This document shows, in pieces, positions 8,779 through 15,477 of a stretch of 64,000 nucleotides of DNA. Each line of letters opens with the position of its first letter. Positions within the stretch are counted from its first letter, which is position 1. Made by a program: the position numbers and the translations under genes. This stretch comes from JAIQFF01 sp963788505 (GTDB lineage Bacteria; Acidobacteriota; Terriglobia; Terriglobales; Acidobacteriaceae): the NCBI GenBank assembly GCA_963788505.1, contig CAWBGY010000009.1, positions 1,116,001 through 1,180,000 on the forward strand, written 5' to 3'. The notes beneath the pieces are model-generated. The model did no database searches, was not told where the DNA came from, and saw nothing but the letters and a program-made list of their open reading frames with translations.

Positions 8779-9135
8779 GTGACCAGAGACGAAGCTTGGG
8801 GTCTGGCCAATCATTGGGTTGCGGCTTGGAACGCGCATGATCTGGACTTGATCATGACGCATTATGACGATGCGGTCGAGTTGATCTCGCCCGTCGCTGC
8901 CCGTCTTTTGGGGAAGCCGGATGGCAAGGTGGCAGGGAAGGCAAACTTGAGAGCTTACTTTCAGCGAGGGTTGGAAGCCTACCCGGAACTCCATTTTCGT
9001 CTCGAGGACGTGCTCTGGGGCATAAACAGCATCGTTCTCTATTACACAAATCAAGCGGGAACACGCACCGGTGAATTCATGGAACTGTCTGCGAACGGGA
9101 AAGTGCTGCGAGTTGTGGCGAACTACAGTTCCTAG
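8779..9135 (+). CDS. SnoaL/NTF2-like domain protein
   Basis: A 118-residue single-domain protein. WNAHDLDLIMTHYDDAVELISP and YFQRGLEAYPELHFRLEDVLWG are characteristic of the SnoaL-like branch of the NTF2 fold, a cone-shaped pocket used by isomerases, hydrolases and many uncharacterised proteins. GTG 8779 is preferred over the upstream 8737 start because AAGAGGAGGAACAGCA gives a strong ribosome-binding site and matches the usual domain boundary. It lies 81 bases after the secreted protein gene on the same strand. Ligand unknown. Confidence 0.75.
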   Translation: MTRDEAWGLANHWVAAWNAHDLDLIMTHYDDAVELISPVAARLLGKPDGKVAGKANLRAYFQRGLEAYPELHFRLEDVLWGINSIVLYYTNQAGTRTGEFMELSANGKVLRVVANYSS

Positions 9136-9214
9136 CAGCTAGCCAGGCGCGTGCCCAGGTTTCCGTGTGGGGTACACTGGAGAAAGAACCATCGCTCGTG
9201 CCCGTCTTCTCACC

Positions 9215-9280
9215 TGTCATCCCGACCAGAGCACAACGATCCGTTCGGATCGTTGCGCGGAGTGGAGGGACCTGCTGTTT
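9215..9280 (+). repeat. Variable-core repeat element (family B)
   Basis: Outer sequences TGTCATCCCGACC and GGAGGGACCTGCTGTTT enclose the palindrome CAACGATCCG/CGGATCGTTG. Related copies are at 11111-11177 (+) and 12591-12654 (-). It fills the gap between the SnoaL-like gene and the reverse-strand GNAT gene. Confidence 0.8.
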
Positions 9281-9341
9281 GCCCCGAGCTCACCAGAGTC
9301 ATTGAGCGCGGCAGCCCCGTTGTTGATTTACTTCTCCCCTC

Positions 9342-10025
9342 TCACGACGATGCCACAAAACGAGGATCCTGCCGCACTTCATCCTCGGGCTGGGCCACTT
9401 CCGAATTTATCCATTCGATCACAGCCGCGTGGCCAAGGCTCTCAGGGTCGTGCAGCAGATAGCCAGAGACAACGCCCATTACCTGGAAGCCCTGCCGCAA
9501 CTGAAACGACAGAGTGGGGTCGCTGAGTGTCCCGCGAATGACCGCTATCACGTAGTCCTCTGCGCTCATCTGATCGGCATATTTGTGGTAATCGCGCAGC
9601 CTGGCCCCGGCCCGGATGCGCAGAAGTCTGAGCCGCTGCACCAAATCGCGCCGGGCCTGGTAAATCTTCGAGCCGATGCCTTTCCCCTGCATAGATGGCA
9701 ACACCATGACCTCGGCGCCGTACAGGGTTCGGCCATGCACCGGGTCATGATTGGTGAACATGCCGTGATCGGTAAAGTCCCGCCAGCTGGTCTGCAGGTC
9801 GTAGTCGTCCCAAAAGACGGCCAGACTGGCGGCGGTTCCTACCACGCGCTGGGACTCGGATTCCACCGCAACCAGTTGTCCTTCAGGGAACACGCGGAGA
9901 TGAGACGCCAACTGGTCTTCTTTCCAGGGGATGCTGGTGGGGTAAACCTCGCGGCAGGCCGCGATGATTCCGGGAAAGTCCTCGGGTCGTGTGTTGCGAA
10001 CCACGATGGAGGATTCCGGATTCAT
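9342..10025 (-). CDS. GNAT-family N-acetyltransferase
   Basis: A 227-residue acetyltransferase. The acetyl-CoA pyrophosphate-binding motif is visible as VLPSMQGKGIGSKIY (Q/RxxGxG/A type) and is preceded by GAEVMVLP. An N-terminal IVVRNTRPEDFPGIIAACREVYP is a standard GNAT opening. Its ATG overlaps the stop codon of the upstream nitrilase-like gene by 4 bp, so the two are translationally coupled. In other bacteria a GNAT domain and a carbon-nitrogen hydrolase occur fused in one protein; here the pair is split but adjacent, which suggests a shared amide or amine substrate. Substrate not deduced. Confidence 0.85.
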   Translation of the reverse strand: MNPESSIVVRNTRPEDFPGIIAACREVYPTSIPWKEDQLASHLRVFPEGQLVAVESESQRVVGTAASLAVFWDDYDLQTSWRDFTDHGMFTNHDPVHGRTLYGAEVMVLPSMQGKGIGSKIYQARRDLVQRLRLLRIRAGARLRDYHKYADQMSAEDYVIAVIRGTLSDPTLSFQLRQGFQVMGVVSGYLLHDPESLGHAAVIEWINSEVAQPEDEVRQDPRFVASS

Positions 10026-10906
10026 ATGGACACAATTTCCGGATCTGTAATCACCGATGCACTGCGCTCGCTATCGAGTAAGGGAAGAACCGTGCCGCGC
10101 TCACGCGCCTCCGCGATGGTTGCGAGGTTGAGTTCGCCAATCACCATCATTTCCTGGTTCGGGTGGCCCTCCGCCAGAATTCCGTCGCGGGAGAAGGCAA
10201 AATCGCTGGGCGTGAGAATCGCCGCCTGACCATAGTTCAACGATACCGCCGGCACCATGGGAAGTGAGCCTACCGTATGCGACTGGATCACGTAAATCTG
10301 ATTTTCGATGGCGCGGGCATGAGAACAATAACGCACCCGAAGAAAACCCTGTCTCTCGTCCGTGCAACTGGGCACAACCAGGATGTGGGCTCCCAGACGG
10401 GCGGCGGCGCGCGCAATGTCAGGAAACTCGACGTCGTAGCAAATCGCGATGGCCAGCCGCCCGAAGACGGTTTCGAATATCTTGAGGCGCGAACGGGGAG
10501 AGATTTTCCAATCTTCCTTCTCAAACCGCGTCATATGCAGCTTGCCTTGCACACCGATTTTGCCGGCCGGACTGAAGAAGTAAGAATCGTTGTACAACGC
10601 CTCCCCATCTCCCAGCACCGGGATCGTCCCCGCCACGATATACATGCTGTGCTTTCGGGCAAGACTTTCCATCAGCTCCAGAAAAGTGGGAACTTGTTTG
10701 GCCAGATCCTCGATCTGTTCGCGGATTGGGCGCTTTACATTGCCCAGGGTCAACAATTGAACGGTGAAATATTCCGGGAAGACGAGCAGCTGGCACTTGT
10801 AGTCGGCGGCGGTTTCAACCAGCGCCTCCACCTGATCGCGAAACTGGCTGAAGGTCTGAACCGGTCGAATGAAGTACTGCAACGACGCCACACGGATACG
10901 TTCCAT
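10022..10906 (-). CDS. Carbon-nitrogen hydrolase (nitrilase superfamily)
   Basis: A 294-residue amidase-type nitrilase. The Glu-Lys-Cys triad is visible: Glu in LLVFPEYF, Lys in GKLHMTRFE and Cys in AIAICYDVEFPD. Start ATG 10906 (MERIRVASLQYF) is chosen over the open frame to 11116, because the extra 70 residues are encoded by repeat DNA. The ATGA overlap with the GNAT gene at 10022-10025 makes a two-gene operon. Family members hydrolyse linear amides, omega-amides or carbamoyl groups; which applies here cannot be said. Confidence 0.9.
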   Translation of the reverse strand: MERIRVASLQYFIRPVQTFSQFRDQVEALVETAADYKCQLLVFPEYFTVQLLTLGNVKRPIREQIEDLAKQVPTFLELMESLARKHSMYIVAGTIPVLGDGEALYNDSYFFSPAGKIGVQGKLHMTRFEKEDWKISPRSRLKIFETVFGRLAIAICYDVEFPDIARAAARLGAHILVVPSCTDERQGFLRVRYCSHARAIENQIYVIQSHTVGSLPMVPAVSLNYGQAAILTPSDFAFSRDGILAEGHPNQEMMVIGELNLATIAEARERGTVLPLLDSERSASVITDPEIVSI

Positions 10907-11200
10907 GTTCTCACTATACGACGAAGCTGATGCTGACTTATGTGCGGAAATACGGCAGACAGACGGATGTTCCCAATTTCCCATGTACTGATACTGGGCC
11001 CCCATTTTGGGCAAAAAGCTAGGGAATGTCCTGTCTGTCCTCAGGGTTCGCCCCAGGTTTCCGTCCCAGGTTTCGCGTCCCCAGGGTTCGCCCCAGGTTT
11101 CCCCAAACTCTGTCATCCCGACCGGAGCGCAACGATCCGCCTGGGATCGTTGTGCGGAGTGGAGGGACCTGCTGTTTTGTCCCCGAGCTCGCCAAAATCA
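10907..11200. other. Intergenic repeat region, left part
   Basis: No protein-coding signal apart from the VapC-like remnant further right. A 19-nt unit occurs twice at 11042-11060 and 11082-11100, inside a run of CCCCAGGTTT-like near-repeats. A family B variable-core element sits at 11111-11177. The nitrilase promoter must lie in the left third. Confidence 0.6.
11111..11177 (+). repeat. Variable-core repeat element (family B)
   Basis: Same flanks as the copy at 9215, with core CAACGATCC...GGATCGTTG. Both copies are followed by a similar CCCCGAGCTC sequence, so the shared block extends a little beyond the element. Confidence 0.8.
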
Positions 11201-11203
11201 TCG

Positions 11204-11371
11204 AGCGCGCGTCGCATTTCGGCCGTGAGTTATGTGGAAGAAGGAGGCGTGATTGATGTCAGCAAAGATCCGATCGCTAGCCGCCGTTTCGATGAATTAA
11301 TCGAGGCAGCGCAAATCGCGCTTGAGCCTGAGTGGAAGGCGGCGGGGGAGAACGAACGAGTCGACCCCTGA
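11204..11371 (+). pseudogene. Remnant of a VapC-like PIN-domain toxin gene
   Basis: In one frame the translation reads RRISAVSYVEEGGVID, then RRFDELIEAAQIALEP, and ends at TGA. This resembles the interior of VapC PIN-domain ribonucleases (ISAV..VE....I, then the helix before VPVT). No start codon or first catalytic Asp is present and no antitoxin gene is adjacent. A second weak echo of the RFDELIEAAQI stretch is visible in the DNA at about 11431-11466. I read it as a decayed toxin fragment caught between repeats; recognition is from memory and tentative. Confidence 0.4.
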
Positions 11372-11388
11372 GTTGCGGCACCCCCCCA

Positions 11389-11420
11389 AAACAGGTCCCT
11401 CGACTGCGCTCGGGATGACA
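11389..11420 (-). repeat. Core-less member of the variable-core repeat family
   Basis: On the reverse strand this reads TGTCATCCCGAGCG directly joined to CAGTCGAGGGACCTGTT, i.e. the two constant flanks of families A/B without the internal palindrome. It shows where the variable core is normally inserted. Confidence 0.65.
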
Positions 11421-11472
11421 GGGTAATTTTAGGTTTTGATGAATCGACTCGAGGCCGCGCAAATCAGCGTCT

Positions 11473-12354
11473 CTACGCAAGCGCCATGTTCAGATTGTCA
11501 ATCGCCTCGTCGATTTCGGCGGTGTTTTTGTAACCGACGGTCACGCAATCGACGCCGGCATTCTTGAACGCAAACTTCATCGCCTGCCGCCGGTCCTCGC
11601 GGTTGAATGTGCCTTCGCCGATGAGCTTCATGGAGATTACGCCCATTCCTTCTTTGCGAACTTCCTTTACGCGTGTGACCACTTCGGGGACATTCCCTAA
11701 CCCTTGGGTGGCGTAGTCTTCGGCGTCCATGCTCTTGCCCTTGTGATTCATCCGGATCATGGCTACGTCGAGCCAATCATTCCCCGGGACCCGTCGCAGC
11801 GCGGGCAGGCCGTGGACCGACGCGCCGTGGCTCACAATAACCTTCTTCGCCTGGGCTTCCAGAATCGCATCCTGCCATCGGCGGGTGTCGGCGGGCCAGG
11901 TCGCGGTGTGTTGCCAGTGCAGCAACATGATGTCGAAATACTCGGTGTTCGCCAGGGTGCGCAACTCGTCGAACTTCTGCTGCGGACTTACGCCATCATG
12001 AGTGGTGACCTTCGACATCAGTTGATAACTCTCCCGCGGAATGCCTTTCAGGGCGACGCCCAGCATCTTGTGCATCTCACTGTAGGATTCGGCGGTCTCG
12101 AAGAAGCGAATGCCCCGGTCGTAGGCGTAGCGCACCAGGCGGGTGAACGTTTCCTGTCCGAGATCTCGCTGCACCTGGCCGCTGAAGCTTCCCGTGCCAA
12201 AAGCCAGGCGCGTTACTTTCACCCGGGATCTGCCCAGGGTTACGAAGTCGGTTGCTGTCTGGCGCTGTGCCATCAGCGGGAGACTTCCAGCAACCGCCAG
12301 CGTTCCGGCTGCAAGCCCGGTTTTGAGGAATTCACGCCTGGTGAAATTGGACAT
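11473..12354 (-). CDS. Tat-exported aldo/keto reductase
   Basis: A 293-residue aldo/keto reductase. The N-terminus TRREFLKTGLAAGTLAVAG has a twin-arginine motif and hydrophobic core, so export in folded form with bound NADP(H) is likely. Catalytic residues sit in FFETAESYSE (Tyr), LMSKVTTHDG (Lys) and MLLHWQHT (His). The usual FDTA aspartate is Glu here. The C-terminal NADP-binding half ends with NMALA. Start ATG 12354 is chosen because the signal begins there; the frame open to 12471 runs into repeat DNA. Substrate unknown. Confidence 0.85.
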   Translation of the reverse strand: MSNFTRREFLKTGLAAGTLAVAGSLPLMAQRQTATDFVTLGRSRVKVTRLAFGTGSFSGQVQRDLGQETFTRLVRYAYDRGIRFFETAESYSEMHKMLGVALKGIPRESYQLMSKVTTHDGVSPQQKFDELRTLANTEYFDIMLLHWQHTATWPADTRRWQDAILEAQAKKVIVSHGASVHGLPALRRVPGNDWLDVAMIRMNHKGKSMDAEDYATQGLGNVPEVVTRVKEVRKEGMGVISMKLIGEGTFNREDRRQAMKFAFKNAGVDCVTVGYKNTAEIDEAIDNLNMALA

Positions 12355-12462
12355 TGGGTCTCCACGAAGCCCGAATAGGTCAAATCTTATCAGACCCTCG
12401 GGGCTGGTTTGAAGTCTGAAAGCCAAACCAGACTTTGCTTCTCCTACGCGCCGGATGGGTGG

Positions 12463-12493
12463 CCCACTCAAGCCTGGTTTTGGCTTGAGTGGG
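12463..12493 (+). repeat. Hairpin element C1
   Basis: Stem CCCACTCAAGCC (12463-12474) pairs perfectly with 12482-12493. Preceded by GGATGGGTGG. Its inverted copy is C2 at 12678-12708, followed by CCACCCGTCC. Confidence 0.8.
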
Positions 12494-12590
12494 GCAGTTC
12501 TTACGGCCCGGACAAACTCTTCCCGCCGCTCTTCCGCGTTTTCGTGCCGTCTATTCCGACTCGATCCTCACCCATCCGATGCAAACGTTG

Positions 12591-12654
12591 AACAGCAGGT
12601 CCCTCCACTCCACAGATCATCGCTTCGCGATGATCTGTTCCGGTCGGGATGACA
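12591..12654 (-). repeat. Variable-core repeat element (family B)
   Basis: Reverse copy with the same flanks as 9215 and 11111 but a different core, AGATCATCGC/GCGATGATCT. The core changes on both sides so that pairing is kept. Confidence 0.8.
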
Positions 12655-12677
12655 GAATTGAGAAGAAACTGAACATC

Positions 12678-12708
12678 CCCACTCAAGCCAAAACCGGGCT
12701 TGAGTGGG
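12678..12708 (-). repeat. Hairpin element C2
   Basis: Stem 12678-12689 pairs with 12697-12708. Together with the flanking CCACCCGTCC it is the reverse complement of element C1, 200 bp away. Confidence 0.8.
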
Positions 12709-12779
12709 CCACCCGTCCTCCCTGGGCCAAACGCGGGGACAGACGGGGCCTTCCCCAATTTCCAGTTCTGTGAATCTGC

Positions 12780-12842
12780 AGGGGTCCTTCGACTCCGCCA
12801 AGTCATTCGCGAGCGAATGACTTGGCTCCACTCAGGATGACA
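12780..12842 (-). repeat. Variable-core repeat element (family A), single copy
   Basis: The only unpaired family A copy noticed. Core AAGTCATTCGC/GCGAATGACTT between the usual flanks. It ends 21 bases before the stop codon of the cupin gene and could serve as its transcription stop. Confidence 0.8.
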
Positions 12843-12863
12843 CAGCTTCTAATGGGATGTGAA

Positions 12864-13226
12864 TTACGCGTCGCGGTGGACCGTCTCCATGGCGAAAGCC
12901 GGCAGGCATACGGCAATGTATTCGGCTCCGCCTTCGGCGGGAGTGGAATATTGGATCCATTCGCCGCTGTGGGCGATGACCGCCTGGCCGGCCGTGACGT
13001 CCAATTCACCCGTCTTGTGTTTCACGCGGAGAGTGCCCTTCAGCACCAGCGTGAATTCGTCGAACTCCGGAGTTTGTCCGGGCTCTTCCCAGCCCTGCGG
13101 ACTGCGCATGTGGGCAACGCTGACTCCTGAAGTTCCGGTGTTGACCCGGCCGATGAATTCGTCGATCAGCTTGGGTTTGGTGCCTGCGGCTCGTATGCGC
13201 GTGGGCTGCACGACCAGTGTGGGCAT
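12864..13226 (-). CDS. Small cupin-domain protein
   Basis: A 120-residue single cupin barrel. PEFDEFTLVLKGTLRV and GQAVIAHSGEWIQYS correspond to cupin motifs 1 and 2, but the usual first histidine pair is replaced by Phe-Asp-Glu, so the metal site is altered or absent. EutQ-like cupins look similar. ATG 13226 is chosen because TAGGAGAAGCA gives a good ribosome-binding site immediately upstream; an earlier start at 13271 is possible. It stands alone between two repeat-rich gaps. Function not assignable. Confidence 0.75.
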   Translation of the reverse strand: MPTLVVQPTRIRAAGTKPKLIDEFIGRVNTGTSGVSVAHMRSPQGWEEPGQTPEFDEFTLVLKGTLRVKHKTGELDVTAGQAVIAHSGEWIQYSTPAEGGAEYIAVCLPAFAMETVHRDA

Positions 13227-13320
13227 TGCTTCTCCTATCAGAAATGAATCCAGGGATGAAACCACAACCAATTTACCAAGAGAAGAGCAGAGCTGCGGTG
13301 AAGAAATCGCGTTCGAGGGG

Positions 13321-13346
13321 GCTAGGAGCTAAGAGCTAAGAGCTAA
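13321..13346. repeat. Heptamer repeat (AGCTAAG type)
   Basis: Three and a half near-exact 7-nt units in the gap between the cupin start and the binding-protein stop. No inverted partner arm seen nearby; it may be half of an element. Confidence 0.6.
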
Positions 13347-13360
13347 AAAAAACAACGCGC

Positions 13361-14293
13361 CTAAACCGAGAGCAGACGCGCCTTCTCGGCCTGGGATGCC
13401 GCCAGGGCATCGAGGGCGGGAATGGAAAGCGGTGTGGTCAGCGTGTTCTCGGGTGGCATGGTGCCGGTCTGCAGGGCTTTGACCAGCATCTCCAGCGCCT
13501 GGCCGGTGTTGGGCCCGGCAAAGATGGTTGCGGTCAGCAGTCCCCGCTTCACCCAGGCCTGGCCAGTCTTGGGCAGTCCGTCGCATCCGATAAACGGCAG
13601 GCTGAGCCAGCGTTGCCGGGCGGCGCTGTCGGGCAGTTCCTGGAAGGCTTTTCGCGCGCCCAGGGCCATGCCGTCATCCTGGCCGGCAATCAGGTCGATG
13701 CGGTTCTGGTGCGAGGTGGACAAGCGCAGCCACGAGCTGACGGCCCGGTAGGAGCTGGCTTCGGTCCACTGTGCCCGCATCACTTTCACCTGGACATCGG
13801 CCGGCTTGGTCTCATACATGCCGGTGGTGCGTTGTTTGGCGGCCAAACTCTCGGACGGGCCTTGAATGTGCAACACGCTTCCGCCCTTGGGCAGAAGCGC
13901 GGCAAACTGATGTCCTTGAATACGGCCAATTTCCTCGTGGTCCGAGCTGACGCCAAAAATCGGGACCCGATGAGCCTGGCGGATCTCCGCAATGTAGTCG
14001 ACACTTCGGTTCAGGACGACCCAACTGATGCCAGCGGCGGCCGCGGCCCGAGCCACCTGCGGCAGAGCGGTCCCGCCCACGGGTTCGAAGATGATTCCAT
14101 CCGGGTGAGAGTCGGCGTGGGACTGGATGACGCTCAAAATCTGCTGACTCTGGGTGATCGAATCGTTTTCCGCGTAGATAATCCGGACTTCCACGCCCAG
14201 TCGCCGGGCCGCCTCGTCCGCGGATGCGGCCTGCTCAATCTGGTAGTCGTTATCGTTGGTAGTCAGCGAAACCAGGAATTTTAGTTTCTTCAT
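13361..14293 (-). CDS. Periplasmic-binding-protein-like protein without a signal peptide
   Basis: A 310-residue protein of the Peripla_BP_4 (ribose-binding/LacI-core) fold. It has KKLKFLVSLTTNDNDYQIEQA at the start, SHPDGIIFEPVGGTALPQV for the sugar-cleft region and DLIAGQDDGMALGARKAF near 210. No hydrophobic leader or lipobox is present at any candidate start (ATG 14293 or GTG 14302), and no ABC permease gene is nearby. It therefore probably acts in the cytoplasm as a ligand sensor, or has lost its leader. No DNA-binding HTH is seen, so it is not a LacI regulator. Confidence 0.7.
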   Translation of the reverse strand: MKKLKFLVSLTTNDNDYQIEQAASADEAARRLGVEVRIIYAENDSITQSQQILSVIQSHADSHPDGIIFEPVGGTALPQVARAAAAAGISWVVLNRSVDYIAEIRQAHRVPIFGVSSDHEEIGRIQGHQFAALLPKGGSVLHIQGPSESLAAKQRTTGMYETKPADVQVKVMRAQWTEASSYRAVSSWLRLSTSHQNRIDLIAGQDDGMALGARKAFQELPDSAARQRWLSLPFIGCDGLPKTGQAWVKRGLLTATIFAGPNTGQALEMLVKALQTGTMPPENTLTTPLSIPALDALAASQAEKARLLSV

Positions 14294-14402
14294 GGAAGTC
14301 ACGGTTCAAAAATCATACCTTGACCTTCATGGCTGCGCACGGTGACCGAAGTAACTGTGACCGTGGGCAATGCTAAAATCCACAGCTTCGGGAGAATCCC
14401 TC

Positions 14403-15290
14403 ATGCGCAACGCTCTGATTTGCAGAATCATGATCGTGGCGGGATTGCTGGTTTCCTATGCCCATCTGGGCTGGTCGCAGGCCAAGCTGTCGGTCCATTG
14501 GGAAGAACTCACTGCCGCCGATTTCCGTTCTGCGATCGAGCGGTCCCAGGGCACCTGCCTGTTGCCTTTCGGCATTCTGGAAAAGCATGGTCCGCACCTG
14601 CCGCTCGGAACCGACCTGCTCGATGTCCGCTACGCCGCCTTGCACGCCGCCGAGCAGGAATACGCGGTAGTTTTCCCGGAGTATTACTTTGGCCAGATTT
14701 TCGAAGCCCGGCACGAACCCGGCACCGTCGCCTACAGCAGCGAGCTCCAGTTGCGGCTGTTGCAGGAAACCACCGACGAGATGGCCCGCAATGGATGCAA
14801 GAAGGTCATCATTGTGAACGGTCACGGCGGCAATGAGAATTTGCTCCCCTTTTTCGCCCAGAGCCAGTTGGAAAAACCGCATGACTACGTGGTGTACGTG
14901 CTGGGGTTGGTCGAAACGCCGCCCGGCGGACCGCCCCGGAAAAGCACCGGTCCGGACTGGCACGCGGGCGAAGCCGAAACCTCGGCCATGCTGATCGCAC
15001 GTCCCGAACTGGTACACCAGGACCGGGCCAAAAGCGAGTCCGGGGCCGACCTCGGCCGGCTGCAGCTGCCGGACAACGTCTATACCGCAATCTGGTGGTA
15101 TGCGCGCTTCCCCAATCACTATGCCGGGGACGGTTCGCTGGCCACTCGTGAATTCGGCCAATTCAAGATGAATGCGTGGATAGACGGAATCGTCAAGGCG
15201 ACCCGCGCGGTCAAGGCAGACCAGGAAAGCCTCCGGCTGCAGAACGAATTCTTCGAAAAGGCAGCCCATCCCCTGGAGACGCGCCCGTAA
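14403..15290 (+). CDS. Exported creatininase-family amidohydrolase
   Basis: A 295-residue creatininase-like hydrolase. Metal-binding motifs are GILEKHGPHLPLGTD near residues 55-70 and IIVNGHGGNEN near 138-148, then HAGEAETSAML, all typical of the family (creatininase, MftE-like and FAPy deformylase relatives). An N-terminal hydrophobic leader (LICRIMIVAGLLVSYAHLGWSQA) suggests secretion, which is less common for this mostly cytoplasmic family. ATG 14403 is used because it begins the leader. The divergent gap to the binding-protein gene is about 110 bp. Natural substrate unknown. Confidence 0.85.
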   Translation: MRNALICRIMIVAGLLVSYAHLGWSQAKLSVHWEELTAADFRSAIERSQGTCLLPFGILEKHGPHLPLGTDLLDVRYAALHAAEQEYAVVFPEYYFGQIFEARHEPGTVAYSSELQLRLLQETTDEMARNGCKKVIIVNGHGGNENLLPFFAQSQLEKPHDYVVYVLGLVETPPGGPPRKSTGPDWHAGEAETSAMLIARPELVHQDRAKSESGADLGRLQLPDNVYTAIWWYARFPNHYAGDGSLATREFGQFKMNAWIDGIVKATRAVKADQESLRLQNEFFEKAAHPLETRP

Positions 15291-15477
15291 GGCGGACCAC
15301 GACCTAGCGGGTCCATCCCAGGACGTAACTTGGGTAACGTTGGCCGGGCATCGTGCGCATGCTACCCTCCCGCATACGTAGGAATATCAGCAGTTTGCAA
15401 GGAGCGGAAGAGCTATGCCGGTACGTTCCCCTGCGCGGTCTCGGGCGCGCCACCCATAGCAGGCGAGACCGCCAACC

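Larger units (their letters stand above)
12355..12863. other. Intergenic repeat mosaic (about 500 bp)
   Basis: No gene seen. From left to right it holds a 12-bp-stem hairpin (12463-12493), a reverse family B element (12591-12654), the reverse complement of the first hairpin block (12678-12708) and a reverse family A element (12780-12842). The two hairpin blocks are extended inverted copies of each other, so the region could fold into one large cruciform. Confidence 0.7.

Noticed and set aside
14373..15269. 298-codon open frame antisense to the creatininase-like gene
   Set aside because: The forward frame has signal peptide and metal motifs; the reverse frame has none.
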